This document shows positions 25,601 through 38,272 of a stretch of DNA of 64,000 bases, one piece after another. Source of the stretch: Palaemon carinicauda (taxonomy: Eukaryota > Arthropoda > Malacostraca > Decapoda > Palaemonidae); the NCBI RefSeq assembly GCF_036898095.1, contig NC_090759.1, forward strand, positions 27,563,141 through 27,627,140, in the 5' to 3' direction. Every line of letters starts with the position of its first letter. The first letter of the stretch is position 1. A program made the translations under genes and the position numbers. The notes beneath the pieces are model-generated. The model was given only the letters and a program-made list of their open reading frames with translations. It had not been told where the DNA came from and searched no databases.

Positions 25601-28600
25601 ACGAGGAGAAGGAAGCCCGTTGTGTACGATCACATATGGGATGAGGAGAAGGAAGCCCGTTGTGTATGATTACATATGGGATGAGGAGAAGGAAGCCTGT
25701 TATGTACGATTATATATGATATGAGTAGAAGGAAGTCTGTTATGTACAATTACATTTGGGATGAGGAGAAGGAAGCCCGTTGTGTATGACTACATTAGGG
25801 ATGAGGAGAAGGAAGCCTGTTGTGTACGATTACATATGGGATGAGTAGAAGGAAACCTGTTGTGTACGATCACATATGGGATGAGGAGAAGGAAGCCCGT
25901 TGTGTACGATTACATATGGGATGAGGAGAAGGAAGCCCGTTGTGTACAATTACATATAGGATGAGGAAAACGGAGCCTGTTATGTATGATTACATATGGG
26001 ATGAGGAGAAGGAAGCCCGTTGTGTACGATCACATATGGGATGAGGAGAGGGAAGTCTGTTGTGTACGATTACATAAAGGATGAGGAGAAGGAAGCCCGT
26101 TGTGTACAATTACATATGGGATGAGGAGAAGGAAGCCCGTTGTGTATGACTACATTAGGGATGAGGAGAAGGAAGCCTGTTGTGTACGATTACATATGGG
26201 ATGAGTAGAAGGAAGCCTGTTGTGTACAATTACATATAGGATGAGGAAAACGGAGCCTGTTATGTATGATTACATATGGGATGAGGAGAAGGAAGCCCGT
26301 TGTGTACGATTACATATGGGATGAGGAGAAGGAAGCCCGTTGTGTACAATTACATATAGGATGAGGAAAACGGAGCCTGTTATGTATGATTACATATGGG
26401 ATGAGGAGAAGGAAGCCCGTTGTGTACGATCACATATGGGATGAGGAGAGGGAAGTCTGTTGTGTACGATTACATAAAGGATGAGGAGAAGGAAGCCCGT
26501 TGTGTACAATTACATATGGGATGAGGAGAAGGAAGCCCGTTGTGTATGACTACATTAGGGATGAGGAGAAGGAAGCCTGTTGTGTACGATTACATATGGG
26601 ATGAGTAGAAGGAAGCCTGTTGTGTACAATTACATATAGGATGAGGAAAACGGAGCCTGTTATGTATGATTACATATGGGATGAGGAGAAGGAAGCCCGT
26701 TGTGTACGATTACATATGGGATGAGGAGAAGGAAGCCCGTTGTGTACAATTACATATAGGATGAGGAAAACGGAGCCTCTTATGTATGATTACATATGGG
26801 ATGAGGAGAAGGAAGCCCGTTGTGTACGATCACATATGGGATGAGGAGAGGGAAGTCTGTTGTGTACGATTACATAAAGGATGAGGAGAAGGAAGCCCGT
26901 TGTGTACAATTACATATGGGATGAGGAGAAGGAAGCCCGTTGTGTATGACTACATTAGGGATGAGGAGAAGGAAGCCTGTTGTGTACGATTACATATGGG
27001 ATGAGTAGAAGGAAGCCTGTTGTGTACTATTACATATGGGATGAAAAGAAGGAAGCCTGTTGTGTACAATTACATATGGGATGAGGAGGATGAAGCCAGC
27101 TGTGTACAATTACATACGGAATGAGGGTAATGAAACCTGTTGTGTACGATTACATATAGGATGAGGAGAAGGAAGTCTATGATAGATATTGTATTCTGAT
27201 ATTTATAGGTTTTGGCATTTTACTCTATTTAAAGGCAGAGACAAAGTAAAGTGACAATGCCCTTACTAGCGATACAATATACTGTAAGCATATCATCAGT
27301 GCCCAAGCCCCCTTTCCATCCAAGCTAGGGCCAGGCAATGGCTGCTGATGACTCGAACAGGCTCCCCCAAACCCTCATCCTTAGCTCTTAAGGATGGTGA
27401 GGATGCAGACACTACAAGAAACTATTGAGCTGGAGCGGGACTCAAACCCCGGTCCGACTGAAAATCAGGCAAGGATATTTCCAATAGGGGCTGATAGGCT
27501 GTGGAAAACTTGAAACATTTTAATAATACAGACCTGTTTCAGTAAGTTCTTCCAACCATTCCAAATGTTAGTGATTAATGAATCAATTTTGTTGAAAGGC
27601 CGTCTAATTTTCAGTGGTATTAGTGCTGGTAAGGAATGAAGAGTTATGGTATGGTAACACTGTATTGGTATGGAGGTAGTAAGACAAGTAACTGGAACAC
27701 AAAGTGGATCTCTGATGATTCTGAGGTGATGATCAATTGGGGTGTGAGTGTAAGTTCCATCTTTGCTCCAGATCTTGTGGTTAACAATCGCGTGATTCCT
27801 AATTATCATCATCATTATTATCTGCTAAGTTACAACCTTAGTTAGAAAAGCAGGATGGTATAAGCTCAAGGGCTCCAACAAGGAAAATAGCCCTGTGAGG
27901 AAAGGAAATAAGGAAACTTCAAGAAGAAATTAACAATTAAAATAAAATATTTCGAAAACAGTAACAACATTAAAATAAATCTTTCATATATAAATTATAA
28001 AGACTTAAAAAAAAACAGCGGAAGGGAAATAAGATAGAATAGTGTGCCCAAGTGTACTCTCACACAAAAGAACTCTACTCCAAGACAGAAAGACCATTGT
28101 ACAGAGTCTATGGCACTATCCAAGACAAGAGAACAATGGTTTGATTTTGGAGTGTCCTCCTAGAAAAGCTGCTTACCATGGCTAAAAAGTCTCTTTCTAC
28201 ACTTACCAAGAGGAAAGTAGACACTGAACAATTTACATTGCAGTAGTTAACGCCTTGAGAGAGGAAGAATTGTTTGGTAATCTCAATGTTGTCTGGTGTA
28301 TGACAGAGGAGAATATGTAAAGAATAGGCCAGACTATTCGGTGTATGTGTAGGCAAAAAGAAAATGAGCCATAACCAGAGAGAAGGATCCAAAGTAGTAT
28401 TGTCTGGCTAGTCAAAGGACCCAATAACTCTCTAGGGGTAGTATCTCAATGGGTGGCTGGTTTCCTGGTTAACCTACTACCTACAATCATGGAAACTGAT
28501 CATATGTTCCCAATCGCTGTAACTGACAGTAAGGTTCCCAATTGCTATAAACAATTTTAGAGGTCCCAATCGCAGTAACTGATCGTAATACTGTATTCCC

Positions 28601-31600
28601 CATTACAGCGCACGACCGATCTCATGGAAAACAGCGATTGTAGAGAACAAGGAGGCAACCTGTTTTACAGAGGACAAGGAAACCTTGGCACTTCTGAAAG
28701 TTAGATCTCATACCGTGTATGAGCTACCGTATAGAGAAATGGAAGACCAGGAATGAAGCAGCTTCCAGTAGTTCTGTGACCTGAAAGTTGCTGAGGAACA
28801 TGCATAAAATGTCTGATAGTGTCATGTTGACCAAGTACATTGAACACCAGAACCTTGTACTAAAACATTTTCTCAGGATGCAAACATTTGTGATATATAA
28901 CTTATCGAAAATACTAGAGTCAAGCTTACACAATAAGCTTTTCTCCTGAGCAAGTAAACAAGACCGCAATTACTGTCGCACGATCTCGTACAAAACCAAG
29001 TATGTATTTGAAAAAGGCGAGTGAACACTTGTATAACTAACCATTCTTGGTACATACCCCTTCTCTTGGTAAATACCATTCTGTACTGTACTCAGTAAAG
29101 AGATCGTCAGATGTATGCAGGTAGGTTAATCTGAACTTTTTATGAGGACATAGCATTTGGTGTGAAACCAACAATGGTTGCAAAACAGCATCTCCCAATG
29201 TTTGCTCCTAAATTGAGGACTCTCTCCAGGAAGAGGGAGACCCTTATTCCTACCAGCAACGCACATGCTAGTTCTGGTAAGAAAAGAGCACAGGCAGCCG
29301 GTGTGTGAGCAGGGGCACACTTGGACAGTACAGTATTGTAAATCAATACATATTTTTGGGGATGATACATTCACAGTACATATTTTCACCTCCCAAAATG
29401 TTCTGAAGAATATAGTGCTTATTAAGTTTCCAGCCTTACTAGAAAGCAAACATGTGCTTTCAAAAGAAGGTGAGCATGTAGGAGAGGGAATGCTACTGCA
29501 GGAGTGCACTACTTTACTTGGGTGTGAGCAAACATGTAAAAGCTCTGTCCTGCAGGAGCTCGTGCGAGCAAAGAAGAGCACGAACAGGCGAGGGTACACT
29601 GAAGAGCATCTTTTATCATTCCTCATGTAGGAGTGCAGAGAGCACGAACAGGCAAGGGTACACTGAAGGTCATCATCTATCATTCCTCATGTAGGAGTGT
29701 GCACATGAACAGATAAGGACAGAGCAGATGATAACACACTCAAGTAGGAATGTGGATAAGCACAAAAGAGGGTCTGCAAACAGGTGAAGACATGCTGAAA
29801 GATACTCTTCTATCCTTCCTCATGTAAGAGCACACCCACATGTCCACAGAAGAGAACTCTTGAGTGCATGTGCTTAAGCACAGGTAAAGGTGGGGCAAAG
29901 GCATGCAAACTGATGAGGCAGAGGGCACGTTCCAGTAGGAATGGATGTACATAAACAAGTAAAGGCATGTATACATAATAGCACGCTAGTGGACACGTGT
30001 GAACATATATAAGGGCATGTGCGAAGAAGTGATGACACATTCCTGTAGGAGCTCACTCACAAACAGATGAGGGCATGAGCACAAATAGTACAGTCTCTCC
30101 CATGGGGAGAGGAATAGTAGGAATCACACATTCGCAACTGTTACCGATTAGTCTTTATGACTTCTCTGTCCTAAAAAGTTAAAGAAAGCCCAAGACCTTC
30201 CATCCTCACCAGTAGTGTTAGATGAGATGAAGGAGCACTCTCAGGTGTCCTCTGCATAGACTTATTGTCTCTGGGGGTCATCTTATTTCTTTATATGCAG
30301 TGAAGGGAGTCACGGGAATTCCTAGGCCAGCATTGTCTCTCCCAAGGGGAAAAAAAAAAGTAGGAGTCATGTATGCATAAATCCTATCGATCGGTGTTCT
30401 AGGAATTCTTGGTTCTTAAGGGGAAAAGAAGGGCAGAGCCTTCCACCGTGACCATCAACGTGTGAAGAAAAAAGGTGACCAAAAGTAGAGGAGAAACTTG
30501 AAGTTCTAGTTTGGCTCCTAGGTCAATGGCAACGACACTCCCAAGAAAGAGACCCTAACTCTGTGGAAGAGACAACGCCGCCAGGATGTCTCTCTTGCAC
30601 TTTCCGGACACAGGAAGATGCTAACATTAAGAAAAAAAAGTGGCGCCTTTCCTCTTCATCTCTATTTATCCCACTCACGATGGATAAACAGCAACATAAA
30701 TGTCGTTAAAGAGATACTAGAAAATGTATATCAGCAGGTTGCACAGAAAAACTGTCGGCTGGCTTTCTTTTTTGTTAATATCTCTTGCACGCAACCAACT
30801 GCACACTATTATCTAAGAGATATAACAAAAGATTAAAGCAGACAGATTAAAGTGGTTATTGTACATGCTGGTGGGAGTGGGGGAGCTTCTCCGCCATCTG
30901 CCAGTAACTACCAGCACCTCATTTTAAATAATTTACGGATGAGTTCCAGCTACGCTAACAGCATAGCTACTGTTAAAAGATGGTATGTATTTGTGTAAGA
31001 ACAAATGCTGTTCAATCCAGACCAAATTTTCTCATTTTAAATATGAGCTAAACGCTTCCACATTATGTATGCCTAATCCACTAACCTGGCCTATCTTAAA
31101 AGACAAGTCTGAAGGTCAAGAAAAGGGGAAACTCCACAAAAATAACACTTTATCCAAATTTCTTATTTACTTTCATTATCTTTTCTTAAAGCTTTAATGA
31201 GTTTTACATTAGTGATTAGATACAGTACTCTAATACAATATTACACTTACAATTGAGTAGAGAACAAACAATTCCTCAGCAACTAAAGCAAACTGATTGA
31301 GGATCCGAGTTTGACAATAATAGCCTACTTACTTTACAATCTGCACATGATCTAGGTTAAGAACAAATACTGTCTAGTCAACTAAACACAACACATTTCT
31401 GATAAAGGAGTGAACAGAAAATGGAGCCTAACATGTAGATGATGATGTCAAAACTCTGTTACAAAAAAGAATGAGAAGCCAAGATGGTCGTGCCTTGGGA
31501 GGAAATATGCTTGTTTACACTGGCACTCCATACCCATTTACTTTAGTGCTCAATACAACAATGAATTTCCAAACAGAACAAAGAGTAATATAAACATCTT

Positions 31601-34600
31601 TGTAAAATTCTTATTATTGCGATATAGCTCTCGTTACGACCAACAATAGCATTAAACTTCATGGAAGTTTCATTACAATAATAGATACAAACAAGAGATT
31701 TTTATCAAATATACTGTAGTGAATAAGGAAAGGAAGGGGGTTTTACCAAACTTGCAGGATCTACCATAGTCTAAAGTAATAGGATCTTTTTTTTCTTCAT
31801 TGAATATGCATACATATGATGATTAAATAAGGCAATTGTCTGTTTATGCATATACAGTATTGTATATAAACTAATTTAACCACATAGCAAATGAAAAATT
31901 GACTTTACTTGGTCACTTACAAATGGACTCCTATAATTTCAATAAGTCACTTACTTTAATATGAAATATGCAGGTTTCCATGATGACAATAATCCGGGTG
32001 GCCTGAACATCAAAGGTCCTTCATTTGCAGGGCCTAAGGGTCCAGATGCTTCACCACCACCTAAGCTGCTACCATCTTCCCAATCAGCCAGCCAACAACC
32101 AACTACTTCAGGCTCATCCTGGGATAGACAAAGAAAAACATGTTTTAAAATATTGCAAAGCTAATTCAATAAGCAAGACACCTAAAAGAATGTTTTACCT
32201 GAAAATAAACTACAAATAGCAGAATATTTTGCACCCCTATAAAAGCCAGGTTTTTTTAAATTTTATCACTAAATATCTGTTGGCTAGTAAAAAACAGTAC
32301 AGTAGTACCTCAGTTTACGAGCGACTGAATAAAAGCATAAAAATTCAAATCGGTTTATTGTATGAGTATTTTATCACTCTACAAGCAAAATTTCTCTATA
32401 AACCTGCATTTTTCGTAGACAAGTACTAATGAGACAAGCACACAATGGGCAAAAAACTGTCGTACAGTATCCATATGCCATCCACAATTACTTATGTAAC
32501 TCTTACACCCTTTTGTTTCAGCTTAGCTCACACCTCCCACCCCTTGCACAAACCTTAACTCTTTCATTATCTAACCAGTATTCGTACCAGCAAGATCTAC
32601 AGTACTGTATAGTTATCGTGCTTGTGTCTTTGAAAGTGATCTTTGTAGAGTTGTGACTGTGTTTTTTACAATAGAATTGTGATCACTTTTGTTCACCAAG
32701 TTAACAGTAACAGTACAATAAAAGTCAAATGTGTTTAAAAAAAAGATTACGAAGTATCCAAAAAGCTTAAATTAAACTAATCAGTTATAATAGCCATTTA
32801 AGGAGAACCCTTTTTTAAAACTCCTTATGGAAGGATGTTCTCCCTCCCAGAAGTAAGCCACTCCTCCTCTCAAGACTCCCTCCCACCAACCACGACTCAG
32901 CTCAAAAGTTAAAAGTGCAAATTTATATCAATATATTTCTATTTCTTATTGTGAATTATTAATTTATTTTCATTTCTACTGTTATGGGTTATTGAATTGA
33001 ATATAAAATTTAGGCTTTAAGCCAAGAGCTGGGGCATCAAATGCCATTCAGAGCTTTATAATGCAAATTAATCAATCATAACCATACTCAAGGTTATGAT
33101 TTGTTCACTTTACATTACAAACTTTATAAGAGTATAGGTGTATCTATGGATGTGTGTAACAAACCAAGTACATTTTCTTTATTTCTCATGGGATAATTGT
33201 TTTGGGTTAATAATATTTTGGGTTGCATGATTGCTCACATAATAAACTCGCAAACTTAGGTACCACTATATTAGTTTATTTTATACCATACCTATTTTAA
33301 GTTCTTATAAGGCATAATGAAAGACAATTTAAAAACAATGGCATGGTTTATACAACTACATCATTAGGAAATTTGAAATTGAGCTAATAAGGATTGATAA
33401 ATTTGACACTTTGGATACTAATTATACACTACGATACTACTACCAACCCATACCATCAAGCATTTATCTATATTAGACATAGCAAATCTATCAAGACAAA
33501 CTAGTTGATAGAAATCTTTATCATAGGAAAACAACATATGGAAACAGTCATCATTGTTAAAAGACTCTTGCAACACCAAACAAGACAAATTTTTACCGAA
33601 AAGTTGATTCACTACTGTTCCTAAGACATCAAAATCAAATCACCACCACCACACCTGACATTTCTTCAAACATGCCATGAAACTTCATGATGATCACAAG
33701 AAACTGAATGGATAAACATATTTCCTAGTTATAACTATAAAACCACTGAAAAGATGGCTGTCAATTCTTAGGTTACATTCGAGAAGAAAAAAAAGAGGAA
33801 ATAAACTTGGATTATGGACAACGCCTAAATTACTTTCTGAGCAACTTTAGTATTTAAAACAGCACATGCCACATGCTTATCAACACACCCTTAGACCAAA
33901 AAGATCACCTAAATGATGACTCTCACAGCTACAAGAAACCAATTAATGAAGAGATCAAGTTAATTCAAAACAAAGAAGCATACAAGTCTAAATCTGTGAG
34001 AAAGCTATGTAAAGGAGAAAATTGATTATGCTTTAGTAGAACTCACCTACACAGTAAACCAATGTCAGAATTACAAAGGATGAAGTGACCTGTATCATAA
34101 GAGATCTCAAAAACAGACATGATCAGACAGACAAAACCTGTGTCCAAGACATTGTGCTTCAATTCTGATATTACCAGGGTATAAAAGTACAGTAAATCAA
34201 ACAGTACAGTAATAGGCTATGGTTAAATTAAAAAAAAAGGTCAATACCGTATTTCATAATTACGAACACAAAATAAAAACATCCACTAAAAATTCAATAG
34301 AACAACTAAACTAATTCAATGAACATTGGGATATAAGCAGAAAATCAACTATTACAAAGCGGCCAGTTAAAATCAGCAAGACCTCACTCACCCTCTGATT
34401 ATTCAGGGACACTACGTTACCCTCCTATGTCAAATGACTATTTATGTCTCAAGAAGAAAAATTTCAAAGAACCGTTCCTCCAAAACTCAGATATGAATGT
34501 GAAAAGTACCAGTATAATATAGCAAGCAGGACAAGAAAAATAATTAGGCAGCTCTCTACTGTAATTAAATTCATAAAATTTTTCTGCATTAAAAGTCAGG

Positions 34601-37600
34601 CATTTAATACAGAATTAGATAAAAGCAGTCTAACACGGCATCTATGAACTCAAAATAACATCCAAGGTTTATAATAAAAAAAATATTAACTATCGTCTAT
34701 ACACACGCGAGATAAGATACTAGCCAAAGCATGAATACATGTTGCAGTCTAGTGATTCCAACTAAAAGAAACAACTTAGAAACAAGTTAGAGCAAAATAT
34801 ACTACATAAATATTATACTTCAACATAACATGGTCATCTCTTCATTTATTTTTGATCCAATGGTTAGACTAAACTACATACCAAGTTGCATGATGTACCC
34901 TCTAACTACTGAATATACAGTACTACAAAACTACACTTATAACTCTCTATGCTATGCAGTATTCGGCATCAAATCCTAAAATTTAAACCTTGTACCCTCT
35001 AATTACTACATATACTACAATACTATACTTAAAACGTTTCTCTACCAAGCAATATTCTGCATCTAATCCTAAAATTTAATTTCTAACAATATGTGTGCAG
35101 TACTTCATCAAACTATTTACAAAGTTAATAACAGGAAAACATTTAAAACAAAACTAAAGAAAAATCATATTTTTATTCAGTTATCTAAATGACATTACAA
35201 AAATAAAAGCACACCAAGTACTAACAAATCTAATCAAAATATACCAGCTACATATTTCAACTTTTATAATGTAAAACTACAGTTAAATTTCTTCAATGAA
35301 CTACTGTACTAAACTTAAAAACTACAACAAAATAAAAGTCTTACAATAAACCTAGTCCTAAGTATAACTAGTTGTGATAAGCTAATTGCAACAGTGTGAA
35401 TGGTAATTAGAAGAGGCATGAACAACACATTACTGTACTTTGCATATTCACAATTATTCAAGTCCTTTAGTCAAAAACATATTTTTCGGGAAATGACACA
35501 GCAAAGTGCACTCTAACTATTCAAGCAATAATATTTCTCATGCATTCATAAATTATTTTAATAAAAAATACCAATCTCGAAAACACATTGATAGTGTATA
35601 TTCACTCAACAGCCACCAACAAACAGTCCATACAGTACCGTACAGTAAAATCCTGTTTTTCAAAAACCATTTGCTTGATAATGTAAGGTTACAGAACCAA
35701 AAATATTTTTCCTTCATCATACAGTACGTTGAACAGAATAGCTCTTAAATGCAGAGTTTATTGTTCTTATCTGTTGACAATAAACTGCAAATTATTTCTA
35801 TAACCAATATTCCCTCTTAAGAGTACCCTTTGTAGTAAGCCTTGTGTGGTATACTGTCAATTCAATTAATAGATATTTGCAGCATCCTTTTGGGCCCATC
35901 TACATCGCTTCCTGCTTTTTAAGATCTCTTCATAGCTGGATGTCTAACTTTTATTTCTTCAGCTTATGAGAATCTTGAAACATGACTTAGCAGGCTTGTA
36001 AAGCTAATTCATAATAATGATAATCTTCATTACCATTATTACTATATTTTCCTAAATGATAAAAGTATAGTACTGTAATGCAGACATTTATAACTACAAG
36101 TCACAATTTGAACAAAAGCATAGATATATAATCTATGCAAGTTTGCTTCATACAACGAATGTTATAACTTCCATAAAAATAATTGGAAGTTTTAGCACAA
36201 GGTATAGCAATATAATTGATGAATGAACACCAGTCCATAAAACTTTTCAGTTTTTTTATTGTACTAAACCAGTTGTTTTATAATGTTATTTGGAGCACAA
36301 TGCTTACATTTCTTCCCAAACAATCCCTGCTAAAATCCATTTCCTCTGCAACAAATAAGGCCCGATTGATTCTTTATAATCAAATGCTACCTTATAGTGT
36401 GGACTGGCAAAGTGAAGAAAAGTTAAGCTATTGATTTTATAAATTGAGAAATATTTCAATGTTTTTAAAATTGGGACAGATATTTAAATGCTTCTAAAAT
36501 TTCATTGCATTTGTAAGAGTTGTCTCAAAAGTAACAACTGAATCTGTCTGTACTCTTCTCTACTGGTAACTGAGTGAGTTTTTTTTCTTCATTTATACAG
36601 TACACATAATTGATATTGTTGATAGCTTCTCTCAAAAATACCCTCATAATTAACTTTATACACAAAACACAACCCAGTGATCTAAACAGTAATCAATACT
36701 GAATTTTCTTGCTGAAGACAAGAAATGGTTAAGTTACAGACATCCTGTTTCTGTACCTATTCTATCTTCTAAAAACTTTCTTCAAGTTGCTAAGCAACCT
36801 ACAGTCAAATAACCGAGTTAAATGAGAACAATGCAACCTACTTTAACGGATAACAATAAATGAAAATTTCAACCATGCAATATACTATGCTGAATACCAA
36901 GGAAGAAGTCCTACCTGAAGTCGCAGCTGTGCCCTTAACCATTTACGTAAGCCAGACAATTCCCAAGCTGGATGTACTATGACCGCTGGCAAACTCCTGT
37001 CAAGTACAGTTCCATTCCAGCGAGAATATCCACCAGCATACTTCAGCAAGCCATACTGTTTTTCTAAGTGAAGTTTCACTGGACATACATCCTCAGGCTT
37101 TTCTTCTTGGCCAGCTGTACTATCATCCTGAATCAGCTCAAGAGCAGGATTCCCATTCACTTCCACAGGTGAAGACAGTGTGCCAGAAGATGCAGTTCCA
37201 TCTGAACTGTGACTAACTGATGAAGCCTGGCTAAGTTCACTCAAATCCTGACTGACATCAGTTGAAGCCTGACTATTATCTGTGTCTACTTGGCTAATAT
37301 CACTCGGATTTTGACTAGATTCTGTTGACGTTTCACTCATCTCATTAGATGTTTCACTTGGGAGGGACACTTCACTAATATCTGGTGAATCCTGACTCAA
37401 GTTCAAAGACCCAGGCGTTAAAGCAGGAGAATCTTGTTGGCTAATGTCAGATGAAGCCATGCTCACATCAAATGAATCTTTCTTTGATGGCCAAAGATTA
37501 ACCTGTGACTTTTCCAAAAGGCTGTTTGAAAAATTATCAGCACATTCTCTTGATAACTGGAAAGATTTTCTTCTGGGTTGTGGCATGAGTTTGAGTTCTG

Positions 37601-38238
37601 GAAGAGACTGTTTTACAGGCTTCTCATCCCTGCTCAGTTTTAGTGCTGAAAAATGTCTTCTAATAGCAACCTCCAAGCTGCTGATAAGAGAATGTGTGAT
37701 ATCTGGGTCACCAATTTCAAGCTGAACACCACTGTTTGCACCAGTAGTTGCTAAATCATCTAGTAGGGCCTTCTTATTGAGTACGCAAACCCACTGGTCA
37801 TTTGAACCAACCTGAAACATTGCAAGATATATTAAAATATTGATAAATATATCCTGAAATAAAATTAATGTTCTAATATTTAAGCAGTCTAAAATGGAAG
37901 AAAAATTAAACACTCACACAGTTCATTAATAGGTTAGTGAAATCTTTGCGACTTCTAATTATAAGCATAAAAGGTAGATACTAATATATTTAGTATGCTC
38001 TAGAATTTTTAGCATCTTTTATCTTTTGAAACCTTTTTTGTACCTTTCATCTTTTGAGACTGACTAAATACAAACAAGCTAAGTATTAGTAGTTAATACT
38101 TCTACAATAGGTAGTAGGTTGGCCAAGGCATCAGCCACCCATTGAGATACTACCGCCAGAGAGTTATGGGGGCCTTTGACTGGATAGACAGTACTACATT
38201 GGATCCTTATCTCTGGTTACGGTTTATTTTCGCTTTGC

Positions 38239-38272
<34 letters not shown>

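Noticed and set aside
23155..27185. Many open frames on both strands through the minisatellite (KPVVYDYIWDEEKEA-type and its antisense)
   Set aside because: They arise from the 40-bp repeat, which stays open in several frames; there is no start context, splice signal or family similarity.
23155..27185. CRISPR-like regularity of 40-bp repeats
   Set aside because: There are no unique spacers; units are contiguous. The sequence is eukaryotic intron.
27425..27480. tRNA gene
   Set aside because: Only a B-box-like and anticodon-arm-like segment are present, with no closing acceptor stem; it fits a tRNA-derived SINE head.
29126..29683. 185-codon minus frame (Cys/Ser-rich) as a possible secreted protein
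   Set aside because: It is overlapped by a 121-codon plus frame, lies in a repeat-derived region and has no signal or family similarity.
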